Positions 44,627-54,469 of a stretch of 64,000 nt of DNA are shown here, in pieces. The notes beneath the pieces were generated by a model. It saw only the letters and a program-made list of their open reading frames with translations, was not told the DNA's origin and did no database searches. The stretch comes from Paenibacillus lentus. GTDB lineage: Bacteria > Bacillota > Bacilli > Paenibacillales > Paenibacillaceae. Where the stretch lies: contig NZ_CP034248.1 of NCBI RefSeq assembly GCF_003931855.1, forward strand, positions 2,356,001-2,420,000, read 5' to 3'. A program made the position numbers and the translations under genes. How positions within the stretch are numbered: the stretch's first letter is position 1; each line of letters begins with the position of its first letter.

Positions 44627-45682
44627 TTGAGAACTCATGTAATGGAGCTTAGACCTGGAGATAGATTAATTGAAGATACTTTTAATCGCGCCGGGCTGCA
44701 TATTTTACCTAAAGGATCGGTTATCCAAACCGAGGAGATTGCTTTATTGATTCGTCAAAGCATTGATTATGTCGACATTGAACCGCGTGACGGAAGCGCT
44801 ATATCTGAAACTACACAGATTGTAGGAAGTCAGGAATTTAGTCAGCGATTGCAGGAAAACTTCGAGAAAACGGTTCAAGGTTTTCAGACTATTTTTCTGG
44901 AGGCGTTGACAACGGGCAGGTTTAATCAGTCGATGGTTGACGAGAAATTATTGCCTACGCTGGAAGCATTGGATAAACGCAAAAATATTGCCACCTTGCT
45001 GTATATGCTCAGCAATGATGATGTAAATATTTATAACCATTCATTGCAAGTCGGATTACTATCCTATTACATAGCTACCTGGCTCGGATACTCCAGAGAG
45101 GAGTGTCACGAGATTAGTAAAGCGGGTTATTTGCACGATATTGGCAAAAGCCGTGTGCGCCAATCCATAAAGAATAAAAGTGAGTTGCAAGGCGAGGAAC
45201 TGGAGGAAATGAGGCGGCATACCAACTACGGATATGAAATTATCCGCGAATCGATTAAAGATAATGAAACGCTTGCTCTTGCTGCTCTCCAACATCATGA
45301 AAATGTGGATGGCTCCGGTTACCCTAAGGGAATCGGAAAGGACGAAATACATCCTTATTCGCAAATCGTCGCTGTAGCGAATGCTTACGTAGATATGACA
45401 ACATCACCGAATAGGCAGCCTCACGACAGTTTACTAACCGTACTGCGTAAAGTGTATGAGCTTGGTTTCGGAAAATTGAACGAGAAGGCGGTTCAAGCAT
45501 TGACCCAAAATCTCTTGCCGAGCTTTATAGGCAAGCGGGTACAATTGAGCAATGGGGAAAATGCAACGATTGTATATAACAATCCCACTGACATTTTTAG
45601 ACCTCTTGTTAAAGTTGATGATTTCTTCAGAGATTTGTCGCGGGAGCGAGACATTGAAATTCAAGAAATATTTTTTGAATAA
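44627..45682 (+). CDS. HD-GYP domain phosphodiesterase
   Basis: The 351-residue product starts at TTG 44627 after AAAGGAGG. The C-terminal half is an HD-GYP domain: H170-D171 in YLHDIGKSRV, the later HH of LQHHENVDGSGYPKG, and the G-Y-P at 231-233. HD-GYP proteins degrade cyclic di-GMP (and in some bacteria cGAMP) at a binuclear iron site. The N-terminal about 130 residues have no recognised sensor. It follows a chemoreceptor gene, so a motility or biofilm role is plausible. Confidence 0.93.
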   Translation: MRTHVMELRPGDRLIEDTFNRAGLHILPKGSVIQTEEIALLIRQSIDYVDIEPRDGSAISETTQIVGSQEFSQRLQENFEKTVQGFQTIFLEALTTGRFNQSMVDEKLLPTLEALDKRKNIATLLYMLSNDDVNIYNHSLQVGLLSYYIATWLGYSREECHEISKAGYLHDIGKSRVRQSIKNKSELQGEELEEMRRHTNYGYEIIRESIKDNETLALAALQHHENVDGSGYPKGIGKDEIHPYSQIVAVANAYVDMTTSPNRQPHDSLLTVLRKVYELGFGKLNEKAVQALTQNLLPSFIGKRVQLSNGENATIVYNNPTDIFRPLVKVDDFFRDLSRERDIEIQEIFFE

Positions 45683-45692
45683 ACATACGGAG

Positions 45693-45730
45693 AAGCCTGA
45701 CTGGAGTCAATTTCAGTTAGGCTTTTTTTC
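45693..45730 (+). terminator. Rho-independent terminator after the HD-GYP gene
   Basis: AGCCTGACTG and CAGTTAGGCT pair (one G-T), followed by TTTTTTTC. Confidence 0.9.
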
Positions 45731-45825
45731 TTATTTGGGCATACCTTCAGTTTCTCTTTGGACCGGAAAAAAGGTGTGAAGTAGCTTTTCCCAGGAAATA
45801 ATGAGGGACAGGAAGGTGGAGGACG

Positions 45826-47610
45826 ATGACATTACTTCGGAAGAAGCGCATATTTTATATTTTAATAGGATTTATGCTGGTGTTATCTCTCTATGTAATA
45901 AGGGTAGTCTGGATTCAGCTTGTTTCAGCTAGGGTCTCGATTAGCGCATCCGGGATGACGATGAATGAACTGGCTGTGCGTCAGCGTGAAGAGGGCATCG
46001 AGCTCGACCCTGGAAGAGGACAATTTTTGGATCGCAACGGTTATCCATTAACAGGATCGACGGTATGGGTTCCTGTTCTGTTCCCTGTTAAGGATTTGCC
46101 GGATACTGTTCAGGTAACAGAAGTGGCTGATTTGCTTGGTGTATCTGCTGAAGAACTCAAGCAAAAATGGAGCAAGCTTCAATATCCGTACTTATGGCAA
46201 GAGAGCGATGGAAAGGCTCCGCTTGTGCTTTCGAGTGAAGCTGCAGAACAGTGGACGCAAATCAGCGGTTTTAAAATACTTCCGTACATGCGGCGCTATC
46301 TAGAAGAGGAATCAGGCAAGCAATGGCTGGGCTATGTCTCGCAACGTCCAGATTATATTCGCAGCCTTCAGGGGCAAAAAAATAACCGTACGATTCCTTT
46401 AACCATGCAAGTAGGGTCCTCCGGGTTAGAACGTACATTTGATCATTTTCTGCGAGGTGTAGGATCAACCCGGGCTGCATTTACAGTTGATGGCCAGAAA
46501 CGGCCTCTATTCGGATTAGGCTTGCGTCTGAAATCGGTTAATGATCGTTATTATCCGCTATCTGTACGGACGACCGTGGATAGAACGATTCAGCAGCGAT
46601 TGGAAAGCCTGACTGAGCAAATGGATATTCGAGAAGGGGCGATTGTCGTTCTGGATGCGGTACAAGGGGATGTTGTCGCTATGGTGTCTCGTCCATTTTT
46701 TAATCCTCGGCAGATCGATTTGAAGCAGGGCAATTGGAGTAATCACGCTGTAAAGGCTGCAATCCCTGGTTCGATCTTTAAAACTGTAATTGCAGCTGCT
46801 GCCCTAGAGGAAGGGGTGGCATCGCCCTCAGAGACATTTCATTGTTCCGGACATTATAGCAAATACGGTCTTTCGTGCTGGAAAGAAGGAGGCCATGGCA
46901 CGATAACATTGAAGCAGGCTTTTGCTCAGTCGTGCAATATCGTTTTTGCCACTTTAGGCGAGAGGTTAACAGCTGCGAGTATTGAGCGCACCGCCGATAA
47001 GCTGGGAATTGGACGCACGGTGGGCTGGTATGCCCCGTCTGATCGGGGAGGATCTGCTTTAAGACAGATCGATCAAGAGGAAGCTGGAACTGTGTTCGCG
47101 AAGGGGATTCAGCCAGATGGAGGAGTAAGGGCGCAAACTTCCCTGGGACAACGCGACGTAAAATTGTCTCCTTTGCAGGCTGCCAATATGGTCGTTACTT
47201 TGCTGCACGGCGGTAGTGTGACATCCCCACGCCTTGTTCAGGATATTTATTTTAAAAATGGTACGCGAATGCTTGAGTTTTCTCCGAAGTATCATCCTTC
47301 GATCTATGGAGCTATATCTCCGTCGACAGCGAGGACACTGCTCAGTTGGATGGAGGAAGTGGTCAAGAAGGGAACGGGCCGATCCTTGTTGAATGCTACA
47401 TGGAATTTAGCAGGCAAGTCTGGGACCTCTCAAGTTGTATCAGCTGGAGTCCCTTTAAATCATCAGTGGTTCATCGGATACGGGCCAGTGGAGCAGCCGC
47501 GCTATGCTGTAGCCGTGCTTGTAGAGAACAGGCGGGAAGGCGCGCCTCATCAAGCCACGGAACTATTTCGCCGAGTCATGGATATACTAGCAGGAAGATT
47601 TCCTAAATAA
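45826..47610 (+). CDS. Class B penicillin-binding protein, PbpI (YrrR)-like
   Basis: The 594-residue product is a D,D-transpeptidase with one N-terminal transmembrane anchor (about 10-30). The dimerisation/pedestal region follows (RGQFLDRNGYPL near 64). The catalytic S316 is in PGSIFKTV, SxN is S369-C-N371, and KSGT is at 531-534. Unlike SpoVD it has no PASTA domain. In B. subtilis pbpI (yrrR) ends the same gene region, so this is likely the orthologue of that gene. Confidence 0.92.
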   Translation: MTLLRKKRIFYILIGFMLVLSLYVIRVVWIQLVSARVSISASGMTMNELAVRQREEGIELDPGRGQFLDRNGYPLTGSTVWVPVLFPVKDLPDTVQVTEVADLLGVSAEELKQKWSKLQYPYLWQESDGKAPLVLSSEAAEQWTQISGFKILPYMRRYLEEESGKQWLGYVSQRPDYIRSLQGQKNNRTIPLTMQVGSSGLERTFDHFLRGVGSTRAAFTVDGQKRPLFGLGLRLKSVNDRYYPLSVRTTVDRTIQQRLESLTEQMDIREGAIVVLDAVQGDVVAMVSRPFFNPRQIDLKQGNWSNHAVKAAIPGSIFKTVIAAAALEEGVASPSETFHCSGHYSKYGLSCWKEGGHGTITLKQAFAQSCNIVFATLGERLTAASIERTADKLGIGRTVGWYAPSDRGGSALRQIDQEEAGTVFAKGIQPDGGVRAQTSLGQRDVKLSPLQAANMVVTLLHGGSVTSPRLVQDIYFKNGTRMLEFSPKYHPSIYGAISPSTARTLLSWMEEVVKKGTGRSLLNATWNLAGKSGTSQVVSAGVPLNHQWFIGYGPVEQPRYAVAVLVENRREGAPHQATELFRRVMDILAGRFPK

Positions 47611-47714
47611 AAAGACCCTAATATTGGAGCTAATATGATAAAATATAAGGGATACAATAAAAGCCTTAGGGCCCGCCAAAGTCAGTGAATGAGATAGAAA
47701 AGTGGGGAAGAGAC

Positions 47715-49184
47715 ATGGAGACTTTGCTGCTGTGGTTATTTTATGTTTCAACACTATACGCTTTCATACCCGGTTTGATTACGCGATTGTTCGGATTTCG
47801 CGTATTTCGCCGCGGAGTAGGCATGAATGAATTTGCCCTTACCTTCGATGATGGACCAGACCCGGTATATACGTCGCAGCTGCTTGATTTATTGAAGAAG
47901 TATAAAGCAAAAGCTACGTTTTTTGTCGTCGGCTCCAATGCGGAGAAATATCCACACTTAATCAAGCGAATGCATGAGGAAGGGCATCTCATCGGGATTC
48001 ATAATTATGTGCATAAGACGAACTGGTTAATGGGTCCATCCGCTGTAAAGAAACAAATCCAGCGAACGAACAAAATCATTTGTGACATTATCGGCAGTGA
48101 TACGCATTACTATCGGCCTCCTTGGGGGATTGTCAACTTATTTGACTTCGCAAGAAGAAGCGAGACACAAATTGTACTATGGTCATCCATGTTTGGGGAT
48201 TGGCGCCAGCGCCTCGGCGCTGACCGATTAACGCAACGTATGCTGAAGAAGCTCAAGAGCGGCGAAGTATTTCTGCTTCATGACTGCGGCAATACACTTG
48301 GGGCGAATGCAAAAGCGCCTGTGCAGATGCTGATTGCTTTGGAGCGAGTGCTTCAGGAAGCTGAAAAGAAGGGGCTTGGAACGATACGGATTGACGATAT
48401 GATCAGCAAGAGCGAGGCAGCAAAACGTGAAGCCAAGAGTAAGAAGACTTTGGCTTCGATGTCAAAGAATGCCCCTAATAAAACAGCCCCTAAGGGCAGG
48501 GGAAGATTATTCTGGGGCAAAAAGCTCCTTGTGTCTCTTTGGTTATTGTGGGAGAAAATATTTCATATGCTCTTCCAGTTAAGAACAACGAATCAGGAAG
48601 ACCCGATATTTCATTTTCGCATACGACCGTATCGCGGACAGCCAGTAACGATGAATGGTGGCATAGAGCTGGTTAACGGTGATCGGGTATTAGAGCTCCA
48701 TTTTGACAACAAAAGGTTATTTGAAATTGGTTCGCGATCCAGAAACTCCGTACAAATAGCCATTCAAATGATTCGCGGCGTAGAAAAGACGCTTCCTGAG
48801 CTTGCACAGTATGTCCAGAGCCATCCAGAGCTGCTTGACGTAAAGGCTTTGTATGGAGTGAGCATGATTAATCGGGGGCCAGAGCAATTTGGATTTACTG
48901 TGACGGATTTGCCCGATAGCTTTTTCGCCAGATCGACGCGCCTATACTTGAAGTTTCTGATGAGTGTCATTCATCCGTCCGGAGGAGATCGCCTGAAACA
49001 GCGTTCCTCTCATGAACTGATTCCTAAACTTATCGTAATGCCTATAGAGCTCTTGCTTGACAAATATTCCGAAGATGGCTCGCATCGCCGTTATTCCAAT
49101 AAGGAAAGCAGCGAAGCCGTTAAGGAAGAAGCTGCTGAGGAAGCTACGGATGAAGCTACGTTAAGTGCAACTCAGCCGTGCTAG
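47715..49184 (+). CDS. Polysaccharide deacetylase with YkoP-like C-terminal domain
   Basis: The 489-residue product starts at ATG 47715 after GGGGAAGAG; GTG 47685 is less likely. It has an N-terminal membrane helix (about 1-25). The NodB domain (about 38-235) has metal-binding D45-D46 (TFDDGPDP), H96 and H100 (GIHNYVH), and RPPWG near residue 138. A Lys/Ala-rich linker (about 236-275) leads to a domain of about 170 residues (RPYRGQPVTMNGGIELVNGD) that resembles YkoP of B. subtilis. An acidic tail closes it. The enzyme probably deacetylates peptidoglycan or a surface glycan. Confidence 0.88.
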   Translation: METLLLWLFYVSTLYAFIPGLITRLFGFRVFRRGVGMNEFALTFDDGPDPVYTSQLLDLLKKYKAKATFFVVGSNAEKYPHLIKRMHEEGHLIGIHNYVHKTNWLMGPSAVKKQIQRTNKIICDIIGSDTHYYRPPWGIVNLFDFARRSETQIVLWSSMFGDWRQRLGADRLTQRMLKKLKSGEVFLLHDCGNTLGANAKAPVQMLIALERVLQEAEKKGLGTIRIDDMISKSEAAKREAKSKKTLASMSKNAPNKTAPKGRGRLFWGKKLLVSLWLLWEKIFHMLFQLRTTNQEDPIFHFRIRPYRGQPVTMNGGIELVNGDRVLELHFDNKRLFEIGSRSRNSVQIAIQMIRGVEKTLPELAQYVQSHPELLDVKALYGVSMINRGPEQFGFTVTDLPDSFFARSTRLYLKFLMSVIHPSGGDRLKQRSSHELIPKLIVMPIELLLDKYSEDGSHRRYSNKESSEAVKEEAAEEATDEATLSATQPC

Positions 49185-49192
49185 TCTAAATC

Positions 49193-49237
49193 AAAGGGGC
49201 AGTTCCACTGTATTCGTGGAACTGCCCCTCCTTTATG
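49193..49237 (+). terminator. Terminator between convergent deacetylase and ilvD genes
   Basis: AAAGGGGCAGTTCCAC and GTGGAACTGCCCCTCCTTT form a long stem. Both sides can serve as terminator arms. Confidence 0.85.
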
Positions 49238-49277
49238 CATTATTTCGTAAATTACATTGATAATGTAATGAATTTAC

Positions 49278-50963
49278 TTAAATTTTCATAACTCCACCGT
49301 TGCTTGCATTCGTAACGAGCTTGGAGTAACGAGCAAGATAACCTGTTTTTACCTTCGGCTCGAAGCCTTTCCAGTTCGCGCGGCGGCTGGCCATCTCCTC
49401 ATCGGAAACGTGAAGCTCGATTTTGCGATTATTCAGATCCAGCTCGATGATGTCTCCATCTTCTACGAAGGCAATTGGTCCGCCTTCGGCAGCTTCTGGA
49501 GAGATATGGCCGATACTGATGCCGCGGGAAGCTCCAGAGAATCTGCCATCGGTGATCAGACCGACTTTGGCACCCAGCCCCATTCCAGCGATTTGTGAGG
49601 TTGGAGCGAGCATTTCCGGCATGCCCGGTCCGCCCTTAGGCCCTTCGTAGCGGATGACGACGACATTGCCTTCCTTAACCTTGCCATTCGCAATACCCTC
49701 GAGCGCTTGCTCCTGCGAGTCGAAGCAGATGGCAGGCCCCTTATGATACCCGCCTACCGAAGCATCAACCGCGCCAACTTTAATGACAGAGCCCTCAGGG
49801 GCCAGATTGCCGTACAGGATGGCGAGACCGCCTTTCTCAGAATGCGGATTGTCGATCGAGCGGATCACTTCGCGGTCATGTACCTCGCAGCCAGCCACGT
49901 TCTCGGCAAGCGTCTTGCCTGTAACGGTCATTTGATCGCCATAGATCGCTCCAGGCTTCTTCAGCAGTTCATTAATGACGGCACTTACGCCACCAGCGCG
50001 GTGAACGTCTTCAATGAAATAATCTGATGCCGGGGCCAGCTTCGAAATATGAGGCACACGGTTGGCAACCTCGTTGATGCGCTCCAGCGGATAATCGATG
50101 CCTGCTTCCTGGGCTAAGGCTAGGGTGTGTAGCACAGTATTGGTTGAACCGCCCATAGCCATGTCGAGGGCAAAGGCGTTGTCGATCGATTCTTTCGTTA
50201 CAATGTCGCGCGGCTTGAGATCTAGCTTGATCAGCTCCATCAGTTGTCGGGCAGATTGCTTAACGAACTCCTTGCGCGCCTCGTCGACCGCAAGAATGGT
50301 TCCGTTACCCGGCATGGCCAGTCCCAGCGCTTCGGCGAGACAGTTCATGGAGTTGGCCGTGAACATACCTGAGCAGGACCCGCAGGTCGGACAGCCGTAT
50401 TGTTCAAGCTCAAGCAGGTCGGCATCGTCGATCTTGCCCGCTTGATAAGCGCCTACGCCTTCGAAGACAGAAGTCAAGGACAGTTTGCGTCCTTTGCTGT
50501 CTACGCCGGCTTTCATCGGTCCACCGCTGACGAATACGGTAGGGATGTTCACGCGAAGCGCGCCCATCATCATCCCTGGCGTAATTTTGTCGCAGTTCGG
50601 GATACAGACCATACCGTCGAACCAGTGAGCGGAAACGACCGTTTCCAGGGAGTCGGCAATGATTTCCCGGCTAGGCAGGGAGTAACGCATCCCGATGTGC
50701 CCCATCGCTATTCCGTCATCAACGCCGATGGTGTTGAATTCAAAAGGTACGCCGCCAGCTTCGCGGATTGCTTCCTTAACGATTTTACCGAATTCCTGCA
50801 AATGCACGTGGCCAGGAACGATATCAATGTAGGAGTTGCAGACGGCGATAAACGGTTTACCAAAATCCTCGTCTTTAACGCCAGCAGCTCGCAGCAAGCT
50901 GCGGTGAGGCGCGCGGTCGAAGCCTTTTTTAATCATATCTGAACGCATTTTCTTGGCAGTCAT
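49278..50963 (-). CDS. ilvD: Dihydroxy-acid dehydratase
   Basis: The 561-residue product catalyses the last common step to valine, isoleucine and pantothenate precursors. The three Fe-S cysteine regions are present: [13 protein letters not shown] (about 41-53), [12 protein letters not shown] (about 119-130) and [19 protein letters not shown] (about 189-207). GGGGGGATA precedes its ATG. It stands alone, not with ilvBHC/leu, which is common in this group. A hairpin (CCGCT/AGCGG) lies in its upstream region at about 51042-51058, with unclear role. Confidence 0.97.
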   Translation of the reverse strand: MTAKKMRSDMIKKGFDRAPHRSLLRAAGVKDEDFGKPFIAVCNSYIDIVPGHVHLQEFGKIVKEAIREAGGVPFEFNTIGVDDGIAMGHIGMRYSLPSREIIADSLETVVSAHWFDGMVCIPNCDKITPGMMMGALRVNIPTVFVSGGPMKAGVDSKGRKLSLTSVFEGVGAYQAGKIDDADLLELEQYGCPTCGSCSGMFTANSMNCLAEALGLAMPGNGTILAVDEARKEFVKQSARQLMELIKLDLKPRDIVTKESIDNAFALDMAMGGSTNTVLHTLALAQEAGIDYPLERINEVANRVPHISKLAPASDYFIEDVHRAGGVSAVINELLKKPGAIYGDQMTVTGKTLAENVAGCEVHDREVIRSIDNPHSEKGGLAILYGNLAPEGSVIKVGAVDASVGGYHKGPAICFDSQEQALEGIANGKVKEGNVVVIRYEGPKGGPGMPEMLAPTSQIAGMGLGAKVGLITDGRFSGASRGISIGHISPEAAEGGPIAFVEDGDIIELDLNNRKIELHVSDEEMASRRANWKGFEPKVKTGYLARYSKLVTNASNGGVMKI

Positions 50964-51092
50964 GGTTGCCTATCCCCCCATAAAATGTATATTTTAATTT
51001 GGAACTTTACACCGCTAAAGGTTTCTCTAAAGTCTATCATATGTAATCCGCTTTTTCTAGCGGTTGAGAAGGATTGGAAGAAGGTTTCTACT

Positions 51093-51125
51093 AAAAAAGA
51101 GCTCCAGTTAAAACTGGAACTCTTC
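51093..51125 (-). terminator. Terminator of the KGG-repeat gene
   Basis: On the minus strand AAGAGTTCCAGT and ACTGGAGCTCTT pair around TTTA, followed by TTTTAG. Confidence 0.9.
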
Positions 51126-51148
51126 CTATGAATGGACGGACTTTCATC

Positions 51149-51412
51149 CTATTGATTGTTATTGTTGTTGCGGGCTTCCCCGCCCATGCGCCCTATTTTC
51201 CGATAGAACTCCTTATCGTACTTCTCGGAGGTGGCTTCTCCGCCTTTTTGCCCGATCTCCTGATAGAATTCCTTGCTGTGGCTTCTGGAAGTAGCCTCCC
51301 CGCCTTTTTGTCCGATTTCCTGATAGAACTCTTTGCCATGGTTTTTGGAGGTGGCCTGTCCTCCCAAGCGCCCGGCTTCTTGACGGCTCATTTTGCCGTT
51401 TCCGCGTGCCAT
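51149..51412 (-). CDS. KGG-repeat general stress protein (GsiB/YciG-like)
   Basis: The 87-residue product starts at the ATG ending at 51412, after AAGGAGTTGATT; the longer in-frame GTG start has no site. It consists of an N-terminal GRLGGQATSKNHG part and two almost identical units KEFYQEIGQKGGEATS, then a diverged third (KEFYRKIGRMGGEARN). This hydrophilic repeat with GG motifs is that of the GsiB/YciG stress or desiccation proteins related to group 1 LEA. The tail is NNNNNQ. It is likely controlled by general stress signals, but I saw no clear sigma-B promoter. Confidence 0.93.
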   Translation of the reverse strand: MARGNGKMSRQEAGRLGGQATSKNHGKEFYQEIGQKGGEATSRSHSKEFYQEIGQKGGEATSEKYDKEFYRKIGRMGGEARNNNNNQ

Positions 51413-51499
51413 TACAATCAACTCCTTCTGCGTATAGTTTTGTTTTGCGTATGAGTTATTTACCACAGCCAGTTTGTTTGAAACACCAGGAAACAAAAG

Positions 51500-51518
51500 A
51501 AGAGCCAAATGGCTCTAA
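51500..51518 (-). terminator. Terminator of the acyltransferase gene
   Basis: On the minus strand TTAGAGCCATTTGGCTCT is followed by TCTTTTG. The stem is the same as that at 1103-1120. Confidence 0.8.
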
Positions 51519-51550
51519 AATTGGAAATATCGATCATTAAAGCTTTGCCT

Positions 51551-52606
51551 TTAGTGTTTGTTGGTTGTGCCGAAGGAACGGAACGCACGACGCTCCAAAT
51601 TAAGCAGCCATTGTACAGATGGCTCAATGACAGGCGACGTCCATTTTCGAATGAAGGAATGGCTGAGTAGAAGAGTCAGGAGGACTGCGCCGATCATAAG
51701 CATGATCGAGGTTGTCGTATTCGTTATATAATTATATAAAGGTGAGGCGGCGGCAATCCGGATAATAAATCCGTGAAGCAGAAAAACGTATAACGTACGC
51801 CGTCCTAGATCTGTGAGCTTGCTTTCCCGCATCGGCACAAAAGACAGGAAAGCGATCCCGGCGAGTAGTTGAAGGCCGTATAAGGCTAATCGAACTAATC
51901 CTGCATGCCATTCATGATAACCGAGCTGGCCGTAAGTCATGCTGCCATATAGCCAACCGGCATCGATGCGGCTGCCCCAAATGGCGATTGCTCCGAGCAA
52001 AGCGATTTGTAAAGCAAGAGTGAACAAACGAGCTTTCGGGGTGAAGATTTTCTCCAGATAAGCAAACGAAAAATGATAACCAGCAATAAAGAAAGGCAGA
52101 TAAACGAACGTACGTGACAGACTGAGCCAGGCTCCATCTACCTGCAGATAACCGACGAACACGCCTAAAGCCAAGGATAATGCCAATTGCTGAAGAGGGG
52201 TCCAATTGTTCATCGCAATGAGTATTACACGCCAACATAGATGGCTGGCTAAGAACCAAAGCAATAGATAGGGAATAAAGAAAGAGTGTTGGATATTCTG
52301 GACCTGAAATATGGTAACATCTAGTAAGGAGTAGAGACTTTGAAAGATGACATATTGGAGTCCGATTTGCAGCAGCAGCCTGTGTCCCGACCGGCCGAGC
52401 AAATTGGCTTTGGCGAAGTACCCGGTGACGAATACGAATAGCGGCATATGAAAAGTAAAAATCCAAACATAAATGTTATGCATCATAGCCATATCTTTAA
52501 TCAATGGCTCGATGGCATTGCCTACAAAGACACATATGATCAGTAAAAAACGCAGGTTGAGAAAAAATGTCTCCCCATGCGGATTGGCTTGAACATTTAT
52601 TGTCAT
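51551..52606 (-). CDS. Acyltransferase 3 family membrane protein (fucose 4-O-acetylase-like)
   Basis: The 351-residue product starts at the ATG ending at 52606, 8 bases after GGGGAGG; a longer frame begins 10 codons upstream. About ten hydrophobic helices are visible. The start NLRFLLIICVFVGNAIEPLI and WIFTFHMPLFVFVTGYF match the acyltransferase 3 / NolL-like O-acetyltransferases, where the His in FHMPLF is conserved. They add acetyl groups to surface glycans. No glycan genes stand beside it, so the acceptor is unknown. Confidence 0.88.
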   Translation of the reverse strand: MTINVQANPHGETFFLNLRFLLIICVFVGNAIEPLIKDMAMMHNIYVWIFTFHMPLFVFVTGYFAKANLLGRSGHRLLLQIGLQYVIFQSLYSLLDVTIFQVQNIQHSFFIPYLLLWFLASHLCWRVILIAMNNWTPLQQLALSLALGVFVGYLQVDGAWLSLSRTFVYLPFFIAGYHFSFAYLEKIFTPKARLFTLALQIALLGAIAIWGSRIDAGWLYGSMTYGQLGYHEWHAGLVRLALYGLQLLAGIAFLSFVPMRESKLTDLGRRTLYVFLLHGFIIRIAAASPLYNYITNTTTSIMLMIGAVLLTLLLSHSFIRKWTSPVIEPSVQWLLNLERRAFRSFGTTNKH

Positions 52607-52822
52607 GCTGATGGCCTCCCCGAGCTTAAAAATCATTCAAAATTTTAAACATTTGATCTCTGTATTAAAGGTACTCTTTATTAGAGATTGCACATGTGAT
52701 TTTTATCACGAAGGAAAACGCTCTCAGTCTGATCCTATGTGGCAAAGTATTGAATCATAGTCGTTTAGGGTTACAATGATGATGACAGCGATACAAGAAC
52801 ATGAAGATGGGCGGGGATGACC

Positions 52823-53596
52823 ATGGCGATTGTGCAAGCAGGGGAACGCAGGGCGTCTTGCGAGGCGATATTGTTTGATAAGGACGGAACCCTCTTGGAC
52901 TTTATGGCTCTTTGGGGCGAGTGGGCGATGAGGTTGCTGGATCTGTTGGACGGTCATTTGGAGATGATGGGTGCTCGCCGAATCGATAGCAAAGCAGACC
53001 TGCTCGGACTAAGGTTGGATGATCGGCAGCGGGTGACGGATTACGATAAAGCTGGGCCGCTGGCGATGGGGAGCGAGGAAGAGGTAACTGCGCTGCTTGC
53101 CTGGCAGCTATATGCGGCGGGAGTTCCCTGGAACGAAGCGCTGATCCAGATAAGGCAACTCAGCTCGTCGGCGATGATCGAATTGAAAAAGCATAAAAAC
53201 GCAAGGCCGTTGCCAGGACTCGAAGTCTTTCTGAATGCTTGCCGCGAGCGGAATATCCGTCTGGCTGTCGTCACCTCGGATACAACGGAGGCAGCGAGGG
53301 AGCATTTGAGCTGGATGGGGATCGAGCACTATTTCGCGGCGATTATCGGGAGGGACCAGGTGAATTTCGGCAAGCCCTTCCCCGAAATGGCCCTACTGGC
53401 TTGTGAGGAGCTGGGCATCCCGCCGGAGCTTGCTATCGTCATTGGCGACAGCAATGGGGATATGCAAATGGGCAAACAAGCAGGCGTACAAATGACGGTT
53501 GGACTTGCCCCGGAAGGCGGAGGAGAGACTTATTTGCTGGACGCTGACGTCATTGTTCACAGTTTTTTTGAAATGCAAGTGCTAGAGGAGGCATGA
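52823..53596 (+). CDS. HAD family phosphatase (phosphoglycolate-phosphatase type)
   Basis: The 257-residue product has the HAD motifs: D19 and D21 in ILFDKDGTLL, the Ser/Thr of AVVTSDT near residue 151, a Lys in GKPFPEMA near residue 184, and VIGDSNGDMQMGKQAG near residue 212. A helical cap inserted after motif I (about 25-110) places it in subfamily I. ATG 52823 follows GGGCGGGG by 6 bases. The substrate is unknown. Only 6 bases separate it from the sirtuin gene, so the two are co-expressed. Confidence 0.9.
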   Translation: MAIVQAGERRASCEAILFDKDGTLLDFMALWGEWAMRLLDLLDGHLEMMGARRIDSKADLLGLRLDDRQRVTDYDKAGPLAMGSEEEVTALLAWQLYAAGVPWNEALIQIRQLSSSAMIELKKHKNARPLPGLEVFLNACRERNIRLAVVTSDTTEAAREHLSWMGIEHYFAAIIGRDQVNFGKPFPEMALLACEELGIPPELAIVIGDSNGDMQMGKQAGVQMTVGLAPEGGGETYLLDADVIVHSFFEMQVLEEA

Positions 53597-53602
53597 AAAG
53601 CA

Positions 53603-54358
53603 ATGAAGATGAGTAATATCGAAAAATTGGCATCTTGGGTGAGCGAGGGACGAAGGATCGTTTTCTTTGGCGGAGCGGGGATTTCCACAGAGAGCGGGAT
53701 TCCGGATTTTCGCTCGGCTGCCGGGGTTTATCAGCAGGAGAAGTCATCGCCTTACTCGCCGGAGGAAATATTAAGTCGGCCTTTTTTTGATCGTCACCCA
53801 GAAGTGTTCTACGATTTCTATAAATCGAAAATGATTCACCTCCATGCGGAGCCGAATCCGGCGCATCGTTTCCTGGCCTGGCTGGAGGGGGAAGGCCAGC
53901 TTGATTCGGTAATCACTCAAAATATCGATGGCCTCCACCAGAAAGCAGGAAGCCGCAGGGTGCTGGAGCTGCACGGTTCCATCCACCGGAATTATTGCAT
54001 GGGCTGCGGCAGGTTCCACAGCTTGGAGGATATTATGAGTTCAGCCGATTCCGTGCCTAAATGCGAGGCTTGCGGCGGTACGGTTAAACCCGATGTCGTA
54101 CTGTACGGCGAAAATTTAGACAATAAAGTGATTGAAAATACGGTAGAAGCAATTAGCGAAGCCGATTTACTATTGATCGGGGGCACTTCGCTGACCGTGC
54201 AGCCGGCCGCGCACCTGATTACGTACTTTCAGGGACAACGAACCGTGCTGCTGAATGCATCTTCCACGGCCTATGATAGCCGTGCCGATTTGCTCATTAC
54301 CGAACCGATCGGCTCGGTGCTTGGTCAGGTGGAATCATTATTAAAAGCCAGAGCCTAG
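53603..54358 (+). CDS. NAD-dependent protein deacylase (sirtuin)
   Basis: The 251-residue product is a sirtuin. The NAD site is FFGGAGISTESGIPDFRS (21-38), followed by TQNIDGLHQKAG (105-116). The catalytic H124 is in LELHGSIHRN. The zinc is held by C132, C135, C154 and C157. GGAGG lies 12 bases before the ATG; an internal ATG at 53609 is possible. It removes acyl groups from lysines, for example on acetyl-CoA synthetase. It overlaps in transcription with the HAD gene. Confidence 0.95.
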   Translation: MKMSNIEKLASWVSEGRRIVFFGGAGISTESGIPDFRSAAGVYQQEKSSPYSPEEILSRPFFDRHPEVFYDFYKSKMIHLHAEPNPAHRFLAWLEGEGQLDSVITQNIDGLHQKAGSRRVLELHGSIHRNYCMGCGRFHSLEDIMSSADSVPKCEACGGTVKPDVVLYGENLDNKVIENTVEAISEADLLLIGGTSLTVQPAAHLITYFQGQRTVLLNASSTAYDSRADLLITEPIGSVLGQVESLLKARA

Positions 54359-54469
54359 ACGGCTCTCTCGCTAAAAACGAAAACGGTTTCTTCTTTCTTG
54401 CCAAAGGAGATTGAACGAGATATGATATTTTTCGAAAGACAATTTTACAGCAGGAAGGTAGGGAACTAA

